A stretch of 64,000 nt of DNA from JBEKTW01 sp049515655 (GCA_049515655.1 JBEKTW010000005.1:1-64000); one strand, 5' to 3'; positions 41,356-51,173 are shown, numbered from the stretch's first letter. Notes: generated by a model not told the origin, from the letters alone. Translations and numbers: made by a program.

Positions 41356-42138
41356 ATGACCTATTCGACCTTACTCGTGAAAGTCACCGACCGTATCGCA
41401 GTTGTGACTGTCAACCGTCCCGACAAGCTGAACGCCCTGAACGCCCAGTGCAAGAACGAGCTCAGGGACCTCTTCATGTCGCTCAAGACCAATCACGACG
41501 TTGATGCGGTCATCCTGACAGGCGCCGGCGAGAAGTCGTTTGTCGCGGGAACCGACATCAGCGAATTGGCAACTCTCAATGCCGAAACCGGGAAAGAGTT
41601 TGCCAGCGGAGGGCAATCCCTCTTCGACCTCATCCAGCATCTTGGAAAACCGGTCATCGCCGCCGTGAACGGCTACGCCCTGGGCGGCGGCTGCGAGCTC
41701 GCGCTGGCTTGTCATATGAGAATCGCATCGGAGAACGCGAAGTTCGGCCAGCCGGAGGTGAGTCTTGGGATCATCCCGGGCTACGGGGGAACGCAGCGGC
41801 TTTCGCGGCTTGTCGGTTCCGGCAAGGCGGCGGAGTTGATTCTCACAGGAAACCAAATCGATGCTCAGGAAGCCCTGCGCATCGGACTAGTCAACAGAGT
41901 TGTTCCGCAAAAAGAATTGCTCGCGGCGGCCGAAGCCATCGCACGGACAATCACGAGCAAAGGTCAGATCGCAATTCGTATCGCGCTGAAAGCCATCAAC
42001 GCGAGCATGGAAATGCCGCTCAGCGAGGGCCTGAAGGTCGAAGCTTCACTTTTCGGCGACTGCTGCAGCACGCAAGACGCCAAAGAGGGTGTGAAAGCCT
42101 TCCTTGAAAAACGAAAGCCGGAGTTTAAAGGGAAATGA
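41356..42138 (+). CDS. enoyl-CoA hydratase/isomerase family protein (crotonase)
   Basis: Enoyl-CoA hydratases add water to 2-enoyl-CoA. The 260-residue protein has NRPDKLNALNAQ (about 20-31), the oxyanion loop AGTDISELATL (about 66-76), NGYALGGGCELALACHMRIAS with the first catalytic Glu (about 107-127) and FGQPEVSLGIIPGYGGTQRL with the second Glu (about 131-150). Both glutamates being present supports true hydratase activity; short-chain crotonyl-CoA is a likely substrate. The start codon directly follows a heptad array without a ribosome-binding site. Confidence 0.92.
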   Translation: MTYSTLLVKVTDRIAVVTVNRPDKLNALNAQCKNELRDLFMSLKTNHDVDAVILTGAGEKSFVAGTDISELATLNAETGKEFASGGQSLFDLIQHLGKPVIAAVNGYALGGGCELALACHMRIASENAKFGQPEVSLGIIPGYGGTQRLSRLVGSGKAAELILTGNQIDAQEALRIGLVNRVVPQKELLAAAEAIARTITSKGQIAIRIALKAINASMEMPLSEGLKVEASLFGDCCSTQDAKEGVKAFLEKRKPEFKGK

Positions 42139-42283
42139 GTCCCCCCTTCCCTGATTCTCCTTTCGAGAGGTTTCGTTGTCAATTGGACGGCGGCACATCC
42201 CGTATCCCCGGAGGATGCCAGATCGTACAGATTTCCCGATGACGATGACTCGGGGAAGCCCCGGGACGATGGGAGACACGATA

Positions 42284-42766
42284 ATGCCGAGAAACTTTGA
42301 AAAAGCCATAATTTTCCGTTTATTGCTTGCGGCGGCGCTCGGGTGCGCGGCGCTGGTTTTGTATCTCCTGAGCATGCCGAATCCCGAGCGCACACCCGAA
42401 CAACTGCGGCAAGAATTTTTCACATCCCTGCAGGCGATTGACCATGACGTCGATTCGGTGCTTTCCCGGTTCGGCATTGAACAGGCATGGGTGCGCAAAC
42501 GACAGATCGCTGTCCGGGGACAGGACTTCGTTCGCACGGAGCGACGCGTCGCGATCCCGCCGGCTGTTGTCCCCGCGATCATGAATGTCGCGTTCAACTC
42601 GATGGCGCATCGATTCGGCGGGCGGGCCGTGGCAACGGAAAACATTAAGGAGAACTTCGTTACCATTCACATTGAACTGCAGAAGGTAATCGTCCAGACG
42701 ATCATTCTGAAAACAAGTCTGAACTTGAAAAAAATCGATCAAAAAAATACACACGTGAATTTGTAG
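42284..42766 (+). CDS. hypothetical membrane-anchored protein (160 aa)
   Basis: Start chosen at 42284 because GGGAG lies about 11 bases upstream and the protein then opens with a short basic stretch and one membrane helix (IIFRLLLAAALGCAALVLYLL, about 10-30). The periplasmic part has IDHDVDSVLSRFGIEQAWVRKRQI and a VAIPPAVVPAIMNVAFNSMA segment and ends in a beta-rich IHIELQKVIVQTIILK. No family is recognised. It starts 145 bases after the crotonase gene and ends 2 bases before glyS. A longer in-frame start at 42176 is less likely. Confidence 0.6.
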   Translation: MPRNFEKAIIFRLLLAAALGCAALVLYLLSMPNPERTPEQLRQEFFTSLQAIDHDVDSVLSRFGIEQAWVRKRQIAVRGQDFVRTERRVAIPPAVVPAIMNVAFNSMAHRFGGRAVATENIKENFVTIHIELQKVIVQTIILKTSLNLKKIDQKNTHVNL

Positions 42767-42768
42767 AC

Positions 42769-44250
42769 ATGGCAAAAACCAGCAATACGACGCCGGTATC
42801 ACAGCTCATGGAGAAGCTCGTCTCCCTCGCGAAGCGGAGGGGATTCGTTTACCAATCCAGCGAAATCTACGGCGGACTCAACGGCGCGTGGGATTACGGT
42901 CCACTCGGCGTCGAGCTTCTGCGCAACATCAAGGATGCCTGGTGGAAAGCGATGACGTACCGGGAAGACATCGAGGGCATCGATGCCGCGATCCTCATGC
43001 ATCCGCGTGTATGGGAAGCTTCGGGACACGTCGAAAATTTCACCGACCCGATGGTGGACTGCAAACAATGCAAAGCGAGATACCGGCTGGACATTCTCTT
43101 TGAAGAGCTGTCGATCAAGAAGCAAAAGGACGTCCTCCGGGAGCTCGAGCCGGCGAAATTTCAGGGTCAACTGCAGGATGAATTCGTTGTCACAGAATTC
43201 CAGAAGATCGCGGAGGCATCTCAAGGCTCTGTCCTCAAGGCTCTCAGTTGTCCCACCTGCGGCAACAAGGGCACATTCACGGAAGCACGTAAATTCAACC
43301 TCATGTTTAAAACCTTCATCGGTCCTGTAGAAGACACGAGCGCAGCAGTTTACCTGCGACCTGAAACTGCTCAAGGAATTTACGTAAACTTTCTGAACGT
43401 GCAGGCCGCGTCACGGCAGAAGCTGCCCTTTGGCATAGCCCAGATCGGGAAGGCATTCCGGAACGAAATCAACACAAAGAATTTTCTCTTCCGCACGCGC
43501 GAGTTCGAGCAGATGGAGATGCAGTTTTTCGTTAAGCCAGGAACGGACGTCACCTGGTTCGAATACTGGCGCGAACAGCGCTGGAAATGGTTCGTGTCGA
43601 TCGGTATGCGGGAGGCGAAACTCCGCTGGCACCGGCACGAGCCGGGGAAGCTCGCTCACTACGCGAAGGACGCGTACGACATCGAATACGAATTCCCCTT
43701 CGGCTGGGGCGAAATCGAGGGAGTCCACAACCGCACCGACTACGACCTCTCGCGTCACGAGCAATTCTCCGGAAAAAGTCTCAAGTACTTCGACGAGGAG
43801 ACGAAAGAGAAGTACACACCTTTCATCATCGAAACCTCCGCCGGAGCGAGCCGATCCTTCATGGCGGTTCTGGTCGACGCATACAACGAGGAAGAAGCTC
43901 CCACTGCCGACGGCAAAATGGAAGCACGAACCGTGCTGAAATTTCAACCGCAGCTCGCACCCATCAAGGCAGCCATTTTCCCGCTGGTCAATCGCGACGG
44001 CATGCCGGAGATTGCCAGGAACATCGAACGGGACCTGCGTCCCCATCTCCATGTCTTCTACGACGACAGCGGGGCGGTCGGGCGCCGTTACCGCAGACAG
44101 GATGAAATCGGAACACCTTTTTGCGTGACGGTCGACTCACAAACATTGCAGGATCAAAGCGTGACCGTTCGCGAGCGAGACACCATGGTTCAGGAGCGGG
44201 TGAACTCAACCCAACTGCTGGGGCTTCTAACCAAGAAGCTTCAGTCCTAG
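42769..44250 (+). CDS. glyS: glycine--tRNA ligase, dimeric class II type
   Basis: GlyRS charges tRNA-Gly. This is the single-chain alpha2 form, 493 residues, not the alpha2beta2 type. Seen: FVYQSSEIYGGLNGAWDYGPLG (motif 1 region, about 27-48), a zinc-like CKQC and CPTCG pair (about 100 and 163), LRPETAQGIYVNFLN (about 198-212), FRNEI (motif 2, about 229-233), GWGEIEGVHNRTDYDL and ETSAGASRSFMAVLVDAY (motif 3, about 357-374). The C-terminal anticodon-binding domain is complete (VGRRYRRQDEIGTPFCVTVD). Confidence 0.97.
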   Translation: MAKTSNTTPVSQLMEKLVSLAKRRGFVYQSSEIYGGLNGAWDYGPLGVELLRNIKDAWWKAMTYREDIEGIDAAILMHPRVWEASGHVENFTDPMVDCKQCKARYRLDILFEELSIKKQKDVLRELEPAKFQGQLQDEFVVTEFQKIAEASQGSVLKALSCPTCGNKGTFTEARKFNLMFKTFIGPVEDTSAAVYLRPETAQGIYVNFLNVQAASRQKLPFGIAQIGKAFRNEINTKNFLFRTREFEQMEMQFFVKPGTDVTWFEYWREQRWKWFVSIGMREAKLRWHRHEPGKLAHYAKDAYDIEYEFPFGWGEIEGVHNRTDYDLSRHEQFSGKSLKYFDEETKEKYTPFIIETSAGASRSFMAVLVDAYNEEEAPTADGKMEARTVLKFQPQLAPIKAAIFPLVNRDGMPEIARNIERDLRPHLHVFYDDSGAVGRRYRRQDEIGTPFCVTVDSQTLQDQSVTVRERDTMVQERVNSTQLLGLLTKKLQS

Positions 44251-44325
44251 CTCCTCTATCAGTTGTTGAAGAATAGACCTTTCGTGAAACGATCCGGAAA
44301 TTGACCATAACGAAGGCGTGCACCC

Positions 44326-45492
44326 GTGAACATGGATTGGCGTAGAGCTACACTTCTTCTCTTCCTTCTTTTGGTTTTGAGGTCACTGGCTGGCGGGCAG
44401 TTGATTTCCGACCCGAAGCTCGACATCCACATCCAGAAGGGCATCGAGTACGTCTACAACCTCTCCTTCGACAGCGCGCAGGCGGAGTTCCAGACGGTTG
44501 TCGAGCTGAACCCCGACCACCCCGCTGGCCATTTCTTCCTTGCGATGGTCGAATGGTGGAAGATTATGATGGACATAGAGAACGAATCGCGTGATGAAAA
44601 ATTCTACTCCATGCTGGGGAAGGTCATTGACATCTGCGACAAACGACTCGACAAGGATGAGAATGATGTTGCGGCTCTGTTTTTCAAAGGGGGCGCCGCA
44701 GGATATCGTGGAAGGTTGCACGCGAACCGCGACGAGTGGTTAAAGGCGGCGAACGACGGCCGGATCGCCCTCCCGATCGTCCAGAGAGCGTACCAGCTTG
44801 CTCCCGACAGTTACGACATTCTCCTCGGCATCGGCATTTATAATTATTACGCCGCCGTGATTCCCGAACAGTACCCCGTCGTCAAACCGCTCATGGTCTT
44901 CTTCCCGGGGGGCGACAAACTCAAAGGCATCCATCAATTGCAGAAGGCATCGGAGAAAGCCACGTACGCAAACGTCGAAGCATCCTACTTTCTGCTCCAG
45001 CTTCTCTTCAACTACGAGAAAGACTATTTCCAGTCGCTGCCGATCGCAGAGCGACTCTACCGGCGATTTCCGAACAACGTTGTGTTTCACAGGTATCTCG
45101 GCCGCTGCCAGGCAGCGATCGGCCGGTGGGAGGAGATGCATCAAACGTTCTTCGATATTCTTGTGCGCGTCGGCCAAAAGAAACCCGGATACAACAGCGG
45201 TGTGGAGCGCGAGGCACATTACTACCTTGGCATGTTTGAAATGACCTTTCACGATAATGACGCTGCCCTTCAGCACTTTTATCGCTGTGATGAGCTTTCG
45301 CGCACCCTCGACAAAACCGGACCGTCCGGTTTCATGGTGATGGCAAATCTGAAAATCGGAATGATCTGCGACCTCCAGTCCAAACGGGACCTCGCTGTCG
45401 ATCAATACAACAAGGTGCTGAAGATGACGGACTACCAGGATGCGCACAGCCAGGCGGAAAAGTATTTGAAAACTCCCTTCGGTAAGTTTTAG
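44326..45492 (+). CDS. exported TPR-repeat protein (388 aa)
   Basis: A GTG start at 44326 has GAAGG 9 bases upstream; an ATG six bases later is the alternative. An N-terminal signal (WRRATLLLFLLLVLRSLAGG) leads to a helical-repeat protein. TPR units include GIEYVYNLSFDSAQAEFQTVVEL (about 38-60), ASYFLLQLLFNYEKDYFQSL, FHRYLGRCQAAIGRWEEMHQTF and MANLKIGMICDLQSKRDLAV. Probable periplasmic or outer-membrane scaffold; the function is unknown. It runs between glyS and a ZIP transporter. Confidence 0.8.
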   Translation: MNMDWRRATLLLFLLLVLRSLAGGQLISDPKLDIHIQKGIEYVYNLSFDSAQAEFQTVVELNPDHPAGHFFLAMVEWWKIMMDIENESRDEKFYSMLGKVIDICDKRLDKDENDVAALFFKGGAAGYRGRLHANRDEWLKAANDGRIALPIVQRAYQLAPDSYDILLGIGIYNYYAAVIPEQYPVVKPLMVFFPGGDKLKGIHQLQKASEKATYANVEASYFLLQLLFNYEKDYFQSLPIAERLYRRFPNNVVFHRYLGRCQAAIGRWEEMHQTFFDILVRVGQKKPGYNSGVEREAHYYLGMFEMTFHDNDAALQHFYRCDELSRTLDKTGPSGFMVMANLKIGMICDLQSKRDLAVDQYNKVLKMTDYQDAHSQAEKYLKTPFGKF

Positions 45493-45503
45493 GCGCTCAC
45501 GGC

Positions 45504-46253
45504 ATGTTTCGAATTATCATTTTCGGATCGATCGCCGCGGGAGCGGAAATTCTTGGCGGAGCGCTTATCGCCTTCCGGAAAGAATGGCCCAAGAAAATCC
45601 AGGAATACCTTCTTGCCCTGAGCGCAGGGTTCATCCTCGCATTGGTCTTTCTCGAGCTCATTCCGGAAAGCCTGCGCTTTCTTGGAGGCGTCGCTTCCCT
45701 CTACATCATCATCGGCTTCGGCGTCCTGCATTTCTTCGAGCATACGATTGTCGGGCATCTCCACTTCGGCGAGGAAACCCACACGGACGTCATGCTCTCC
45801 CCGTTCGCAGGTCTCTCCGCCGTATCGGGTTTGGTTATTCATGCCTTCTTCGACGGATTTTCGATTTCCGCGGGCATGCAATTCAATTACCTTATCGGAT
45901 TGTTGATATTCATCGCCATAACGCTGCACAAGCTGCCGGAGGGCCTGACGATCGCATCCATCACGCTCGCCGCGAACCAGCCCCGGAAGAGAGCGTTCAT
46001 TGCATCTCTCGTGACCGGCGCAGCGACCATGGCCGGAATCCTGGTGGTGTTCCTGATGTCGAGCATCGGCAAAGATGTTCTCGGAATTGCCTTCGCAATT
46101 TCGGCAGGGGCGGCAACCTATGTCGGAGCAAGCGACCTCGTCCCGGAAATCAATCGATCGAAAAATCGCGTGGCGCCATTGGTTGTTTTCGGGGGAATGT
46201 TGTTGTTCTACATTAGCCAGCGTCTCCTCGCATCGATCCTCGGCGCGGCCTAG
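45504..46253 (+). CDS. ZIP family metal transporter
   Basis: ZIP proteins import zinc, iron or manganese into the cytoplasm. The 249-residue protein has seven or eight hydrophobic helices. The metal-binding helices are clear: HAFFDGFSISAGMQ (about 113-126) in helix IV and HKLPEGLTIASI (about 141-152) in helix V. An H-rich loop (EHTIVGHLHFGEETH, about 79-93) precedes them. It starts 11 bases after the TPR gene. Which metal is carried cannot be read. Confidence 0.92.
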   Translation: MFRIIIFGSIAAGAEILGGALIAFRKEWPKKIQEYLLALSAGFILALVFLELIPESLRFLGGVASLYIIIGFGVLHFFEHTIVGHLHFGEETHTDVMLSPFAGLSAVSGLVIHAFFDGFSISAGMQFNYLIGLLIFIAITLHKLPEGLTIASITLAANQPRKRAFIASLVTGAATMAGILVVFLMSSIGKDVLGIAFAISAGAATYVGASDLVPEINRSKNRVAPLVVFGGMLLFYISQRLLASILGAA

Positions 46254-46625
46254 AGACAAGTCTTCGTCTATGTCCCGCGAGCTTCAGCTCGCCCAAAAGC
46301 CTGCACACCAGAATCCTCGGACAACACCCGCGATGTTTCAGTGCATCCTGATTCGACTTTGAAAAAGGTTGGTTACATTTGAGGTTTCGTTCCCATGTGG
46401 AACCCCTCTGTAGGAGGCTGTCCCGAAAGTCCCAGCGTCTTGCTGACATTCTTCTGGTCAGCATCTAAACGCCGGCAGCGGAATGCTCGGTTCAGATCCT
46501 GACCAAAAGCATCCTTCGACTTCGCTCAGGACAGGTGTCAGGATGACGGCTTGGATTACTTTCTGGGCAGCCTCGATGCTGGCAATGGAGAGGAAACGGT
46601 GTGCCCGTTCGGGAAGGAGTGAGTC
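46254..46625. other. intergenic region with a MITE-like palindromic element
   Basis: No gene is seen. It contains the palindromic element 46414-46574 and a REP-like CGCGAGCTTCAGCTCG near 46277. It lies between the ends of the convergent ZIP and PorQ-like genes. Confidence 0.55.
46414..46574. repeat. palindromic MITE-like element 1
   Basis: A 17-base terminal inverted repeat begins GAGGCTGTCCCGAAAGT (46414-46430) and matches 15 of 17 bases of the reverse complement of 46558-46574. Inside lies the dispersed CCTTCGACTTCGCTCAGGA unit. Confidence 0.65.
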
Positions 46626-47585
46626 CTAAAGTGACAGTGCGATGCTCACACGGTGCAGGTCGCCGATTTTCCCGTACGAGGTGTAGCCGTAATCGATGGT
46701 GTAGGTGTTGTTTGTGAATCCTATGCCGAGTGACAGGCCGGCAAAACCCGCACTCTGTCCGATCGTCAAATCCTGTCTGTTCTCGTTGTTGTAACCAAAC
46801 CGAAGCTGCACATTCGGACTCGCCGTAAACTCCACGCCGACCGCAAATGCTTTGAGGCGGTTGCCAAAATTGTTCTGTTGTTCATTGAGTCCGTCAAAAC
46901 TCACGAGAATCACCGCAGGCAGATGCTCGGGATAGATTGACGCGCCGATCTTGAGGTCGAGCGGGAGGTCTTCCCTGGTATTAATGTACGGGTTGAATTG
47001 CGTGCCGAGGTTGAGCAGGCTGGCACCGAGAATCAATCGTTGAGGAACCGCGCTGTACAGGAGACCAAAGTCGACAGCGGCACCGCTCGAGTTATAGTTG
47101 GCAATCGATGAATAAATGAATTTTGCGTTCACACCGTAGTTGAATCCGGACTCTAGCTCGCCGGCGTAGCCCGCACTGAGGGCGAATTCGCCCGCCCCGA
47201 ATGTTCCCAGGTTTTGTCCCTCCTCCCCCGTCTGTTGAAATTGTCCGTAGTTAATATACACAGCGCCGAACCCCACAAAACCCAGCTTGGGAATCTCCGT
47301 TCCGTAGCTCGCGTAGCCCGAGTTGATATCCATCAGATGTTTGAAGAATCCAAAGGATACGCGGTTCCCGGTGAGCGACGCCAGACCGGCTGGGTTGTAG
47401 AAAATCGAGTTCGGGTCGTCGATCATTGTTACAAAACTCCCCCCCAGGGCTGCCGCCCTCGCGCTAACATCGCTGCGAAGGAAATCATACGTGGTGGTGC
47501 CCCCGGCCCGGAGCACAACCGGGCACGTGCAAAGGGTCACGCCAATCACGGCAAGAGATAGGAGAATTCGCTTACGGTCAATCAT
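46626..47585 (-). CDS. PorQ/PorV-like outer-membrane beta-barrel protein (319 aa)
   Basis: A signal peptide (residues about 1-27) is followed by GGTTTYDFLRSDVSARAAALGG and SIFYNPAGLASL (about 28-65), the opening of PorQ and PorV family proteins (UPF0164). The rest alternates in short strands and ends in DLHRVSIALSL, a barrel C-terminus. PorV shuttles T9SS cargo for attachment at the surface, and PorQ is less well defined. Either call fits the many T9SS cargo genes here, including two immediately downstream in sequence (divergent, 47946 and 51342). The start is an ATG at 47585 with no obvious ribosome-binding site. Confidence 0.75.
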   Translation of the reverse strand: MIDRKRILLSLAVIGVTLCTCPVVLRAGGTTTYDFLRSDVSARAAALGGSFVTMIDDPNSIFYNPAGLASLTGNRVSFGFFKHLMDINSGYASYGTEIPKLGFVGFGAVYINYGQFQQTGEEGQNLGTFGAGEFALSAGYAGELESGFNYGVNAKFIYSSIANYNSSGAAVDFGLLYSAVPQRLILGASLLNLGTQFNPYINTREDLPLDLKIGASIYPEHLPAVILVSFDGLNEQQNNFGNRLKAFAVGVEFTASPNVQLRFGYNNENRQDLTIGQSAGFAGLSLGIGFTNNTYTIDYGYTSYGKIGDLHRVSIALSL

Positions 47586-47945
47586 TTTCGATGATGGTTA
47601 ATCCAAGGCAATCTATGAAAATATTCGCTGAGATTCAAGCAGCGGGTTCTTATAATCTCCATCTGGACGATATGAATTCGAAATCGAGACATCTGAAAAA
47701 TCAAAGAGGCTTGTCATTCTGAGGATCCGCCTTTGGCGGAGACGAAGAATCTCGTTTTTTGCCTCATATTGAATAGTCAGATTCTTCGCGGAGTTTATCC
47801 TGAGCGCCAGCGAAGGACTCAGAATGACACTCTGAGTCATATTTTTCAGATGTTTCAAATCAGGGATTGCCGGCTAGCCATTTGACTTTAGGAAGGAAAA
47901 GTCTTAGTATTATATGAGCTACGAAACTTACTCATGGAGGAAACG
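47586..47945. other. divergent intergenic region holding MITE-like element 2
   Basis: Divergent genes start at 47585 (minus) and 47946 (plus). It contains the palindromic element 47689-47853, and the region 47854-47945 carries the probable promoter of the plus-strand T9SS gene. No gene is seen. Confidence 0.55.
47689..47853. repeat. palindromic MITE-like element 2
   Basis: ACATCTGAAAAAT (47689-47701) is a perfect inverted repeat of ATTTTTCAGATGT (47841-47853). Nested inside are TGTCATTCTGAG (47712-47723) with CTCAGAATGACA (47818-47829), then AAGAATCT with AGATTCTT. Confidence 0.75.
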
Positions 47946-50900
47946 ATGAGAAGAATTTTGTTGGTAGTCTTGACGGCAGCAACACTTGCCAGCGCTCAAC
48001 AGCGCGTGCTTGTATCCTCGAACAACGAAGTCGTTCCCTTGAAGAACGGTGAAGGTGCACTCGAAGCCGTAAAACGATATACCCAACACAAGAAGTTATT
48101 TCACACCTCTCAGACCGGATGCAGTGATACATCGTCATACGGCTTCTCTCCCAATAATTATCCGCCGATGGATTTATTATATGCCTATCACAAAGACATG
48201 TTGGCGGAATGGCTGATTGCCCCGGCGGACGGCATTATCGATTCAGTATATCTTCTCACGGGTTCTCCAGTTCCCCACGATTCCACATTGTACTTGCGAA
48301 TAATGGAGTCTCGCATCTATCCTGGAAGCGGACCGGGCTACGGCGAGTTCGCGCCAAATTTGCCCGGGGCGTGCAATGATTCAGTCGGACCTTGGGGATG
48401 CGACTTTTGCCCCCTCCCCTGGGGATACTTCACGAACACCAATGACCTGGATGGTCAGGAGAACAACCCACCAACGTGGGGTATCGGTGGAGTAGCTGCG
48501 TTCGTGGAGGATGCAACCCCTCCAGATTCAACGGCGTGGGTCTCAACCTTGCAAAGATCCTATCCGCATGCGCCGGTAACGTTTCCTCCAACGGTTGATG
48601 AAATCTGGGGAATTGGAGGACATTCCGTCCGTATCAGGCCAAATAGCGTGAACGTCTTTAACTTGCATTCCCTTGGCGCACCCTCGCTGCACACAGGCCA
48701 GCCACTCATGATTGTACTTGAGATAAGGGGCTATTGCAATGAATGGTTGGATGATTGTGAGAATGATCCATATCGAACAGGTGTTGCAGCTAATGCTGCC
48801 TCTTTCGATTCGCACGTACACTACCATACGCACTTTTGGAAGTTCTATGAGCACGGTCTCGCCTGTGGATTTCCGGGCTGGACGGACCGCGGGAGTTATG
48901 AACTTCTTCTTTGGTATTCGATGACATTGACAGGCAATGTACCTCCACGAATTGTCGACATGACCACATTGCCAGCGACTCTGGGAGCGAAGGCACAGAC
49001 GTTCGCCGCTGATATCGAAGACTGCAATATTGCAGATCCTGCCAGTGCCGGTGTTGTGTCGGCAAGCCTTAGCTACTCTGTCGATAACGGACCTTACACA
49101 ACCGTCCCTATGACTAATCAGGGCGGAATAACATGGCAAGCAACGATCCCACCGGTTCCTCCGACTAATGGTCGCCCTTATTCCCGGACAGTGAACTATT
49201 TCATCTCGGCAGCAGATTCTCAAGGGCTAACGATGGATACCATTTATCATAATTACAAAGTCCTGTCGTTCGGCGATGAATGGTATTATCCCGACACCAC
49301 GATTGCATACAATCCGGTTGTCGTCAAAGGTAACGGCGGCATTGAAATAGATCCTTCGATCTTCTTCGAGCCGCCGTATCCTGGCGCCGGGACACATCCC
49401 AAAGACGACGGCACCGCGGGTCCGTTTGACCTCGGCGGACAGTTCATCTACTTCGGCGACACAGTGCGATACGCCTGGGTCGGCGTGAACGGCGGCATCG
49501 CACTTTCACGTTCACCAACAGACACGATCGACGTCAATGCAAATGGATCGTTCTCCAGTGGAATTCCATGGAATATCCCTTCTCCACAGCATAAAGGCCG
49601 CGCAGATATTGCCGGCGCAACGAATAGTCCAAGAAATTTCATCGCACCGGACTGGCAGGACTTCATCCTGGCAGATTCAGCGCGACAGTACGGTCATATC
49701 TTATATCGGACAGATAGCTGCCGGTTCATTGTCGAATATGACTCGATAGGAATCGGGGGAATTACGCCCGCGGCGAGCAACACTACGTTCCGGGTGATTC
49801 TCAACCGATGCGACGGAACGATCGAATTCCAGTACGACAGTGTCGGAGCATTCAATGCAAATTCCATGTGTGTGGTTGGACTCCAAGGCGATTCCCTCCT
49901 GGGACATAATCCCGGTTATCTACTGCTTTCCCGTTGGGCGTTTGCCGATTTCGGTCCAGTTGAATGGACTCCACGCAACAATCGCTCAGTGCGTTTGTAT
50001 CCCACAGTTGGCGCGGCGGTAGCAGGCGGATGGAATTTGGTGTCCGTGCCGGTGATTCCCCCCGGAAATGACTACGACGTATCCTTTCTCTTCCCGGGAG
50101 CGATCTTATATCCATTCAGGTACTATGGCGGATACAAACGAGACAGCATACTTTCAAACGGCGTAGGATATTGGATGAAGTTCAGCAGAGGCAACGTCCT
50201 TGCAATGCCCGGACGCCTGCTGTACGCATTCGATGATAGTGTGAAGGTGGACTGGAACATGATCGGAGCGATCGGGAAATCTGTTGCGACGGGCGCTGTG
50301 GTTCAGGATCCGGCGAACCTTGTATCGTCTAATTACTTCGGTTACAACCACGGGTACTTTATCGCGACATCAATCGACCCGGGCAAGGGATATTGGGTGA
50401 AATCACGGGGGACGGGTGTGCTGCACCTGACAGCCAGCTCGATACCGAAGTCGTCTTCGGCACTTGCAGATCTGACGGTGCTCAACAGGATCACGGTGAC
50501 CGACGCGGAAAAGAACCAGCAGCCGTTGTACGTTGGCAGTGAGAGCGACCTGAAGGTGCCGGCAAGCATGTATGAGATGCCTCCGGTAGCGCCGGGAGGG
50601 ATATTCGATGTACGGTTCGCGTCGCAGCGGATGGTAGAGACGTATCCGGACAAGCTACAAGGCGGGAAAGTTTATGAGTTCCCGATCAGTATTCAGACGA
50701 ATGCGTATCCTGTGACGGTTCAGTGGCAGATACAGAACACGAACGGTCGGACGCTGACGTTGACGGACGGGCTCAGCGGACGGATTGTGAACAACGCGGC
50801 GTTGACGAACAGCGGATCGATCAAGATAATGAACCCGAGCGTGAAGTCGTTGGTGCTGAAGCTGGTGGAAGGCCGAACGGTGCCGAAAGAGTTCGCATTG

Positions 50901-51173
50901 AGTCAGAACTATCCTAATCCATTCAATCCGACAACCAATTTCGAATTTCGGATTGCCAATTTCGGATTTGTTTCGCTCAAGGTGTATGACGTGCTGGGCA
51001 GAGAGGTATGCACGCTGGTGAATGAGGCCAAGCAGCCGGGCGAGTATACCGTGGAGTGGAATGCGGAAGGCATAGCGAGCGGCGTATATTTCTACCGTCT
51101 CACTGCTGGCAATCCTTCGGCAAGCTCAGGACGCGGATTCACAGACGTCAAGAAGATATTGCTCTTGAAGTGA
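47946..51173 (+). CDS. T9SS cargo protein, tandem paralogue 1 (1075 aa)
   Basis: The start at 47946 is set by GGAGG at 47936-47940; an ATG 12 bases upstream overlaps that site. The signal peptide is MRRILLVVLTAATLASAQ. The large beta-rich body (about 30-690) contains no catalytic motif I recognise; it has paired Gly-Gly-Val turns and an Ig-like middle (about 330-430). A twice-repeated GWN...GYW module (about 695-840), a PPVAPGGIFDVRFASQRMVE segment (about 875) and a type A sorting domain (about 980-1075, NYPNPFNPTT) follow. In the sorting domain FEFRIANFGF replaces the usual hairpin and is encoded by a short ATTTCGGATT-type repeat. Its neighbour at 51342 is a paralogue. Secreted surface protein; the role is unknown. 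Confidence 0.85.
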   Translation: MRRILLVVLTAATLASAQQRVLVSSNNEVVPLKNGEGALEAVKRYTQHKKLFHTSQTGCSDTSSYGFSPNNYPPMDLLYAYHKDMLAEWLIAPADGIIDSVYLLTGSPVPHDSTLYLRIMESRIYPGSGPGYGEFAPNLPGACNDSVGPWGCDFCPLPWGYFTNTNDLDGQENNPPTWGIGGVAAFVEDATPPDSTAWVSTLQRSYPHAPVTFPPTVDEIWGIGGHSVRIRPNSVNVFNLHSLGAPSLHTGQPLMIVLEIRGYCNEWLDDCENDPYRTGVAANAASFDSHVHYHTHFWKFYEHGLACGFPGWTDRGSYELLLWYSMTLTGNVPPRIVDMTTLPATLGAKAQTFAADIEDCNIADPASAGVVSASLSYSVDNGPYTTVPMTNQGGITWQATIPPVPPTNGRPYSRTVNYFISAADSQGLTMDTIYHNYKVLSFGDEWYYPDTTIAYNPVVVKGNGGIEIDPSIFFEPPYPGAGTHPKDDGTAGPFDLGGQFIYFGDTVRYAWVGVNGGIALSRSPTDTIDVNANGSFSSGIPWNIPSPQHKGRADIAGATNSPRNFIAPDWQDFILADSARQYGHILYRTDSCRFIVEYDSIGIGGITPAASNTTFRVILNRCDGTIEFQYDSVGAFNANSMCVVGLQGDSLLGHNPGYLLLSRWAFADFGPVEWTPRNNRSVRLYPTVGAAVAGGWNLVSVPVIPPGNDYDVSFLFPGAILYPFRYYGGYKRDSILSNGVGYWMKFSRGNVLAMPGRLLYAFDDSVKVDWNMIGAIGKSVATGAVVQDPANLVSSNYFGYNHGYFIATSIDPGKGYWVKSRGTGVLHLTASSIPKSSSALADLTVLNRITVTDAEKNQQPLYVGSESDLKVPASMYEMPPVAPGGIFDVRFASQRMVETYPDKLQGGKVYEFPISIQTNAYPVTVQWQIQNTNGRTLTLTDGLSGRIVNNAALTNSGSIKIMNPSVKSLVLKLVEGRTVPKEFALSQNYPNPFNPTTNFEFRIANFGFVSLKVYDVLGREVCTLVNEAKQPGEYTVEWNAEGIASGVYFYRLTAGNPSASSGRGFTDVKKILLLK

